Under the pieces are notes generated by a model that saw only the letters and a program-made list of their open reading frames with translations, was not told the origin of the DNA and did no database searches. A DNA stretch of 64,000 bases from assembly GCF_016097555.1 (NCBI RefSeq), contig NC_054699.1, forward strand, positions 6,728,750-6,792,749, read 5' to 3'. Below, piece after piece: positions 58,701-64,000 of this stretch (the stretch's first letter is position 1; every line of letters starts with the position of its first letter). This DNA comes from Gigantopelta aegis (Eukaryota; Mollusca; Gastropoda; Neomphalida; Peltospiridae). Position numbers and translations under genes: made by a program.

Positions 58701-61700
58701 TCTAAGAAACCAAAATATCGACGCAAGGATTGGTAAATCGCAGATGGTGAGCAGGAAGATATTCAAGTAGAGGTTTCCGGTGAGTCTGTGAGCACCGAAC
58801 ATCATGCCGTAGTATACGATAGAACAGCTATACCTGAGCAGAAACATGGTTAAGAATAAAATTTTAAATGCCAGTCCCCAATCGAAAAAAGAAAACACAT
58901 GCTGCCTCCACAACTCTTACGCATTACCTTTTTTAAATGATTTATTGTCCCCAGATCACTGGCAGTGTCAAGGTCGGAGTGCCTTGAATCATTGTCTTAC
59001 TTTGTGTAATATTTACAAATACTATTTATTAGTTATACATACCTAGTGCATACATACATACATAAATGCGCGCACGCATATTACATATACCCATACTTCA
59101 TATATACTTTCAAACATAGCCATACACTATTAATGTATATGTACACCCATAATTACTGTAACTGATTTTGATCTGAGTGTCTAAAAACAGAGATAAATAG
59201 ATGTAACATCCATAAAAGAGATAAATCTAGAATTGTTTGCTAACAAGTTATGGTGTTTTTGTAAATAAAAAGCAATAAGCAAACAAACCAAAGGAAATGG
59301 TCCAAACCTATAGTTTTGGATGTTATGCGTCAATACTTAAAAGTTTAAAACACTTTCCCCAGCATTCGTTAAATTTGTCATGTTCACAATTTTTTAAATA
59401 AATATATCTTTCTATTTGAAATTTATTTTGCAATTTTGTTTATAACATTAATATGAAGAATCTTGTTATGTGTTTTCATACTATAAATGTACTATTTTAT
59501 GTTGAATCCAATTAACTACATCGCTTAGCTCATTATTTATCATACCAAACATAACTGTATGTTTATTAAGTGAAAGTCTGACTCCAGTTTGGTTAAATAT
59601 CCATTTCTCCAACTCTTTCCACATATTTCTTACTTTATTACAATCATAAAACAAATGGATTTTTTTTTACAAAAACGACATTTATTTGAATCTACATAGT
59701 GAATCATATGCAAAAAGGTATTAGTAGCTAGGATTCTATGGAGCAATTGGTATTGAAACCAGTGCAAGGTAGTATCTTTTGTACATTTAAAGGGTTTAGC
59801 ATAAAACATTTTCCATGTATAACAATCAAATGTTAAATTTTGTTTGTGTCTTTGGTATGACATGATTATTATTCAAAATATTGTATATATCTTTACTTCT
59901 AATATTCTCATTTAGCATTAGTTTCATTTTAAATGACAAGATAGGTCTTTTACTAAGAATAAATGTTGTACTGTTAATATTGTTTAATGGGGATAAGAAT
60001 GAATTTACCGCATAAACTAGCGATGCGCAATTTAAAAAGTCTGTCTTTAGATCATATATGTTTTTAAAAGTTGTAAAATCTAAATATTTCCTTCATTATC
60101 AAGTAAATCATTTATGAAAACAATACCTTTATGTAGGTGCACGGTGTTGCAGGGTGTATACTATCCAATCAAATCCCATAGACGACAACGGTAACATATG
60201 TGGCTAAAACTCTTACTTGCAGCGTATCAATCGACATAAACACCACAAATATAAATACTATCACCTCTCACCCTTAAAATGATTCAGAAACAAATTAGGG
60301 GAAAAGCTGCTAATTTCAGAGATAACGGGTAGCGGCTATGGCAACCCTAGTTCCATACAAAATTTCTGTATTTTTGTTTTTAAAGAACCGTACCTCATAC
60401 GCATGGCTACTTGACACAGCGGAATTAGGTCAAATAAAATTGTATATATTTTTTGCCCAGATGAAACTATTTTGTTTTACAACCACTACATTCTCACATT
60501 TATCACCAATCACAAGACTTGTCGTTTTAACTTCTCTATCAAAAGTTCGGTGCACCTCGCACTTTGACCCAGCTGAAAGTTATTTGGTTTAGTACTACCT
60601 GCAGGGGCGACAACATGATTATAGTATTATAAGAAGATACAAATAGGGCACCTATGGTATACCAAAGTTCACTACCGTACCATTGTTTTTTTGGCTTCGA
60701 ATGATATTTGTGAATTCGGGATCTGGGGTGCCTTAATGTAAGCATACACCGATGCTATTCGATATTTCATAGGTGCATGTCATCGCAGCCATATTTATTC
60801 GAATGAGCTCTGTTCCATGCTAGTTTTGGTTTAGAAAACTAGTCTGGGAGTGGCAGTCCTCTTGTGGCGGTGCAATACATGGTTTCCTCTAGTGGTTGTC
60901 ACCTATAAACAAGGCATTAGAATCAACATGGAATCAAGCATTGTTTTGCCAAAACGCCCACTCGACTCTGCCTTGTTCTCAGAGTCAGTCACGATCGGGG
61001 ATTACAGTTTAATCGGTCAGATTTACAGGGCGGGGCGTAGCCCAGTGGTGATGCGCTCACTTGATGTTCGGACGATCTAGGGTCGATGCCCGTCGGTGGG
61101 CCCATTCGGCTATTTCTCGTTCCAGCCAGTGCACCACGACTAGTATATGTAAAGGTTGTGGTATGTGCTATCCTGTGTCTGGAATGATGCATATAAAAGA
61201 TCTCTTGCTACCAATGGAAAATTGTAGCTGGTTTCCTCTCTAAAAACATGTCAAAATTACCAAATGTTTGACATCCAATAGCCGATGATTAATACATCAA
61301 TGTGCTCTAGTGGTGTCGTTAAACAAAACACACGAACGTTCAGATTTACAATGCGACTTTACAAACGACACTGGCCTGTCAATCAATCAACCATTTGACT
61401 TGTGCTTACATCCACTGAAGGTTCAAGCACGACTGTCTTGGGCACATCCTCCGAGATTGGATGAGTACAAGATAGCCTGATTCACTGCCCAGTAGCTCCA
61501 AAATATTCCTCAGGCAGACGCCAATATATTGATATTATTCAATACACATTCCCTTCTTTCTGTATGCACTAAACACACTAAACGTGCTATTGATGTTAAA
61601 GAAGTAGACCCAGCACAGAGATGATGTATATAGTTTCTATTTTCTTGTCGAACATAAAACATTGTTTACAAGTTAACAACATGGTGAGACAGATACTATG

Positions 61701-63212
61701 TAAGTCTCAGCTCTTGTGTGAATGACACACAAGTCTCTCGATAGAGTTGACATTGCCATTGAGAACGTCAATTGTCTCTCCCCTTGGGTCTCACCTTCAT
61801 TCTATCTGGATCTGTATTTTTCGGGTTTTCCTTAGGTCTTTCTGGTCTGTTTTACCCGCCTCAAATGGTTACGTGTTAATATGTTTTGGTCATTTATTTC
61901 TTGTCAATAGTGTTGCCCTAGGCAACATACTGAGGCTAAGACCTCGTTTGTGAATTGTGTCATTAGTCGACACATACACATTATTTTGTCAAATGATAAA
62001 TTGCAATCTGCTAAATGCTGCCGATTCTGACAATAATAAATAGGTACGTTTGTTGGCAGATTGGGTATCAGCTGGGGGCGACAATTAAAACCTATAGTGT
62101 TCTTGATTGCTGTAATTTAGTTTCACACTAATTGGTCTGATTGCTAGCCTCAAACTAAAGACGAAGTGAGCTCCGTGGTCTAGTGGATAAGCTGCTGGAC
62201 AATCAAGCTGACGACAGTACGTGGTTCAAATCCCGTCAAAGCTTGCTCACACATTACTTCATTTTTCTCATCTATCAACCTCTGCCTAGCATTCTCATTA
62301 TCTTAATATAAAAAAACCTTTCCCATTTCTCCCACGATTTCAATCTGTTTTGACCCTTTCTGTCAGTTTGTTTCCTCCGACTCTCTCTTCTGAGCTGTCC
62401 ATGTGTACTTCCCTGCACCCACCTGGCATCCTCGTCTTCTGCCGCTAATAAAGCTGATCTGACCCACGGCACTAACTAACGACCCCGGTAGTAGGGGTTT
62501 ATAGTAGGTGGTTACAAATGCGTCTTAACAATGACAGAAGTAATTACTGAACACTCCTCGAAGTGGTTAGACTAAGCCCACAGCTAAAAACTGATGGGGA
62601 ATTGCCGGTGTGTGGCACAGACGACCACAGGAGATAAGCACCTGTCGCGGTTGGAGAGACAAGGACTGGGATGTGGAGGTGGACAGGGAAAGAAGTTCAA
62701 AGATAGGAGTTGTCAAATAGGGAAAAAATGAGATGGAATTCAAAGGAGAGAAAGGAAAGGGGGCAATGGGATAAACAAAATGGACGAAGTTATTGCATAA
62801 TTGACAGGTTACACAATAACAATTGAATGATACATGCATACTAAATAATATATAAATTACATTTGAATATACTTATAAATATTTTCAGGGAAATACTCGA
62901 CATACATATTCACACGGTATCTAAAAATTGGCTGAATTAAAATTTGTTCCAGTGTGCGTTCTGAATACTAACCAGACAAAGCTTGAACAGATGGTCGTTT
63001 TGATCATGGTTTTCCCGCGGAACACATCGATGTAGGAATACTTCTTGGCGTTTTGCTGCCCACTTTTCTCCTCATCTGCTACCGCCTGGAGACGTTTGCG
63101 TAAATCGTCAGGTGTTTTCACTCGGTTGTACCTGGCGATAGTGTTCGCCACTTTGTCCGCCTCATCCACCCTGTCGTGTACCACCAACCAGCGCATGCTC
63201 TCTGTCATAAAA
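51201..63212 (-). CDS. SLC22-type organic ion transporter, copy B (exons 3-8; 5' end off window)
   Basis: Exons on minus: 62973-63212, 58699-58833, 58194-58276, 56487-56607, 54434-54506 and 51201-51416, with phases identical to copy A and every exon open. Encodes FMTESMRWLVVHDRVDEADK, IDVFRGKTMIKTTI, then W split across TG|G, YSCSIVYYGMMFGAHRLTGN, RRFGRKWSGIAFLFVGG, NELYPTVVRTVGVGVSQTFA, and LPETKGRPLEDTLKKKAK before stop TAG at 51201-51203. Exons 1-2 (start, helices 1-6) must lie right of 64000. SLC22 carriers exchange or co-transport organic ions at the plasma membrane; the substrate is not predictable here. In contrast to copy A it has a single exon 5 and no visible lesion, so B is the likely functional paralogue. 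Confidence 0.9.
51470..51547. repeat. T-run and G-run low-complexity tract
   Basis: Long T/ATT tract ending in a run of G. A further T-run is at 51731-51754. Confidence 0.9.
51992..52131 (+). mobile_element. SINE (type B), truncated at both ends
   Basis: GGGCTATTTCTCGTTCCAAC, GTGCACCACGACTGGTATAT, CATATAAAAGATCCCTTGCT. Partner of 9803-9990. Confidence 0.82.
52190..52385 (+). mobile_element. SINE (type C), internally deleted
   Basis: GTCGCGTCGTGGTTAAGTCA head, GTGTGTGTCCAGGACAGCAT body. Lacks the middle present in its partner at 10445-10715. Confidence 0.78.
52947..54310 (+). mobile_element. Mutator-like element with 21-unit minisatellite, intron 7 of copy B
   Basis: Same insertion as 11311-11646 (AATTTGATTAAAATTAGCTC start, CCGAAAATA right flank). 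The 57-bp repeat starts about every 56-59 bp from 53089 to 54228, 21 units. The right terminus is shortened (GACAGTGAAGTGATTTTAAT). Confidence 0.8.
53080..54290. repeat. Minisatellite, about 57-bp unit, 21 copies
   Basis: Unit: GACAGTGAAATGTCACCTGG ACATGGGAGTCCACGCAATG CTGTCAGATMTACTGGTA. Variants alternate between GCTGTCAGATCTACTGG and GATGTCAGATATACTGG. Long minus-strand frames (e.g. GDISLSTSISD repeats) follow the unit and are not genes. Confidence 0.95.
54434..54506 (-). CDS. SLC22 copy B exon 7
   Basis: 73 nt. TVGVGVSQTFARVGG, IMAPLVLLM; donor GTAAGT. Just right of the expanded minisatellite, 125 bp from the donor. Confidence 0.92.
54595..54838 (-). mobile_element. SINE (type B), minus
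   Basis: Partner of 11935-12165: GTTTAGCCACACAACTAGAG tail, CACAGCCTTTGATATACTAG core. Confidence 0.85.
55008..55250 (+). mobile_element. SINE (type B), head missing
   Basis: Partner of 12304-12556: GTGCACCACGACTGGCATAT, CATATAAAAGATCCCTTGCT, GTGCTCTAGTGGTGTC. Confidence 0.85.
55560..56085 (-). mobile_element. Retroposon (same family as 6994-8106), truncated
   Basis: GATAGATAGATA tail at left, then ACGTGTTCATATATCACTAG and the body homologous to 7126-7530, including GTGAGTGGCCTCGTTAAGG. Contains a 47-G run at 55663-55709. Confidence 0.7.
55663..55709. repeat. Run of 47 G
   Basis: Uninterrupted G homopolymer; length likely imprecise in the assembly. The partner tract at 7105-7124 has 20 G. 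Confidence 0.85.
56215..56440 (-). mobile_element. SINE (type C), minus
   Basis: Partner of 12665-12895: TTTCATTTTATTTCAACTTA tail, GGACACACATACCTCTGTCC, head GTACCGGGCTGCGGACCCAG. Confidence 0.82.
56487..56607 (-). CDS. SLC22 copy B exon 6
   Basis: 121 nt. NTEYKDDIIRTMAVLAQMTI, YIYTNELYPTVVR; donor GTAAGG. Confidence 0.92.
56771..57329 (-). mobile_element. Mutator-like element, 559 bp, with empty site in copy A
   Basis: Ends AATCTGATTAAAATTAGCTC and GAGCTAATTTTAATTAGATT C; target duplication TGTAATACGC at 56761-56770 and 57330-57339. Copy A at about 13370-13385 has the site once (ATAGTACGCTGGCTACG). One minisatellite unit, no transposase. Confidence 0.88.
57740..58005 (+). mobile_element. 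SINE (type B)
   Basis: Partner of 13712-13996: GGATCGATCCCCGTCGGTGG, CCCCACGACTGGTATATCAA, GTGTCGTTAAACAAAA. Confidence 0.85.
58194..58276 (-). CDS. SLC22 copy B exon 5 (single)
   Basis: 83 nt, acceptor TATTTGTAG, donor G|GTAAGT. FGRKWSGIAFLFVGG, LCLVATVIIKNT. Confidence 0.9.
58445..58600 (+). mobile_element. SINE (type B), 5'-truncated
   Basis: TGTGCTACCCTGTCTGTGGG, CATATAAAAGATCCCTTGCT, GTGGTGTCGTTAAACAAAAA. Its position matches the complete SINE at 15291-15590 in copy A. Confidence 0.83.
58699..58833 (-). CDS. SLC22 copy B exon 4
   Basis: 135 nt, acceptor TTCTGCTCAG, donor AG|GTATTG. Encodes YSCSIVYYGMMFGAHRLTGN and LYLNIFLLTICDLP. Confidence 0.92.
58925..60125 (-). mobile_element. LINE, 3' part, minus, decayed
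   Basis: 3' terminus TTATTGTCCCCAGATCACTG and AGTGCCTTGAATCATTG at left. Coding relics on minus: FKCTKDTTLHWFQYQLLHRI, LATNTFLHMIHYVDSN, CRFCKK, and upstream LLDNEGN and FILSKRPILSFKMKL. Same family as 41223-41807 but with frame breaks. It lies in intron 3 of SLC22 copy B and is absent from copy A. Confidence 0.8.
60140..60605 (+). repeat. Unclassified repeat R1, uninterrupted copy
   Basis: GTTGCAGGGTGTATACTATC to TTCGGTGCACCTCGCACTTT. It contains the undisturbed CACCCTTAAAATGATTCAG that copy A has split with a MITE. Confidence 0.78.
61030..61332 (+). mobile_element. SINE (type B), complete
   Basis: Head GGGCGGGGCGTAGCCCAGTG, GGGTCGATGCCCGTCGG, core GTGCACCACGACTAGTATAT, tail GTGGTGTCGTTAAACAAAAC. 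Confidence 0.9.
61335..62090. other. Intron 3 of SLC22 copy B, no gene seen
   Basis: A worn type C SINE piece near 61395-61450 (ACTTGTGCTTACATCCACTG). The rest is unique-looking, with a slightly GC-richer stretch at 61740-61950. Confidence 0.5.
62163..62480 (+). mobile_element. tRNA-headed SINE (type D)
   Basis: GTGAGCTCCGTGGTCTAGTG G (A-box-like) and GTGGTTCAAATCCCG (B-box) with matching acceptor-like GTGAGC/GCTCAC give an 87-nt tRNA-like fold. The CA-rich body ends TGCCGCTAATAAAGCTGATC. The anticodon stem is poor, so this is a SINE head rather than a tRNA gene. Confidence 0.65.
62973..63212 (-). CDS. SLC22 copy B exon 3
   Basis: 240 nt, acceptor CATTTCAG, donor TG|GTTAGT. Open through the site where copy A has lost a base. 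Confidence 0.92.
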
Positions 63213-63767
63213 CTGAAATGATTTCCACACTACAAAGATGAGTATATACCATGTAGTGTCTCCACGAGTACTCGAGTACACGGGCAGGAGCTGAGTCTAG
63301 CAAGACTCCAGTCCGTTCACAGGACTCGAGTACCGTGCAAGGAAGAGCACTCTTAATTATTTTTGTTTACGTCACTTTGCCGTACGCTTGTTGCTGGTTA
63401 CATTATAGGGTCATGACACATGGAGGGAAAACAAAAGTTAAATGTGTGGAATGCAATACAACATCATTTGGCATGATTTGGCATCCATGTTCACCGCTGG
63501 AATGAAGATGAATAATGCTATTTTATTTTATTCCCCAGTCTGATTATCATATAGTGTAAGTGGAGGGCACTCGGGTACGGGTCGAGTTTGTTCCTGGAGT
63601 ACTCGATTCCAATATCTTGAACTCGTGGAGGCCCTAGTACCATGCACTACCAAATCCGAATCCCATCCCGCTGGTTAGTTCTTGGCACCTCATTACCACC
63701 TTATACAATGCACATATGGTAAAGGTTAATATTATTTTAAAATAAACATAATGTTATAAGAGATAGA

Positions 63768-63935
63768 CCGGCCTCGAACATAAGTCTGGTAGGTAATTGG
63801 TTCGCAGCCCGGTAACGGTTCTCACTCAGAGTGTGTTTTAACGACTCAATGGGTAGGTGCAAGTCCACTACACCGACTTCTCCCCACTAACAACTAACCA
63901 CTAACCCGCTGTCCTGGACAGAAAGTCCAGACAGC
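63768..63935 (+). mobile_element. SINE (type C), truncated by the next element
   Basis: ACCGGCCTCGAACATAAGTC head, GTTCGCAGCCCGGTAACGG, CTGTCCTGGACAGAAAGTCC. Cut at 63943 by a Mutator-like element; the copy A partner 18412-18640 continues. Confidence 0.8.
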
Positions 63936-63944
63936 AATCTGATT

Positions 63945-64000
63945 AAAATTAGCTTTACTGGTCTACCAGTAGATCTAACAACATTGTGTAGACTCCCAAT
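63945..64000 (-). mobile_element. Mutator-like element, cut by window edge
   Basis: AATCTGATTAAAATTAGCTT, then TACTGGTCTACCAGTAGATC: same start as 56771. Inserted in a type C SINE; copy A lacks it. Confidence 0.75.

Noticed and set aside
62166-62252. Free-standing tRNA gene
   Set aside because: A and B boxes and an acceptor-like stem are present, but the anticodon stem is poor and it is joined to a repeat body, so it is a SINE head.

Overview
The window looks like a nuclear contig from an invertebrate animal, most likely a mollusc. It is AT-rich. Its genes are split into short exons with GT-AG introns and no operons. It is packed with tRNA-headed SINEs, LINE 3' ends, MITEs, microsatellites and minisatellites. 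The mollusc assignment is an inference from memory of this SINE core in molluscan genomes; no search was possible. A 200-base N run at 50481-50680 is an assembly gap.

Layout: 1-5124 is the 3' part of a broken Ty3/Gypsy LTR-retroelement fossil carrying a SINE. 5176-6840 holds two opposed LINE pieces. 6886-8668 is a Mutator-like element containing two nested retroposons. 9134-20258 (minus) is an eight-exon SLC22-type organic-ion transporter, copy A. It has a tandemly duplicated exon and three disabling differences, so it is probably a pseudogene. 20.6-36 kb is repeat-dense: a long-TIR element, a pogo-type helix-turn-helix ORF, a deleted Tc1 element, a 1.7-kb minisatellite, a Crypton-type tyrosine-recombinase fragment between direct repeats, and several palindromes. 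36122-36948 (minus) is a secreted PAN plus sushi protein whose 3' end abuts a SINE. 38626-44364 (plus) is a complete five-exon BTB/POZ gene of 232 codons with a LINE and MITEs in its first intron. 45-51 kb is repeats, a 434-bp tandem duplication and the gap. 51201-63212 (minus) holds the last six exons of a second SLC22 gene, copy B, open throughout; its first exons lie beyond the right edge.

Copies A and B are collinear in both exons and intronic repeats, so they descend from one segmental duplication. Comparing them gives natural before/after pictures of mobile elements: a Mutator-like element in B (56771-57329) against an empty site in A, a TTAA-flanked MITE in A (16039-16409) against an empty site in B, and an intronic minisatellite with 3 units in A and about 21 in B. 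No CRISPR array, rRNA or convincing free-standing tRNA gene was seen.
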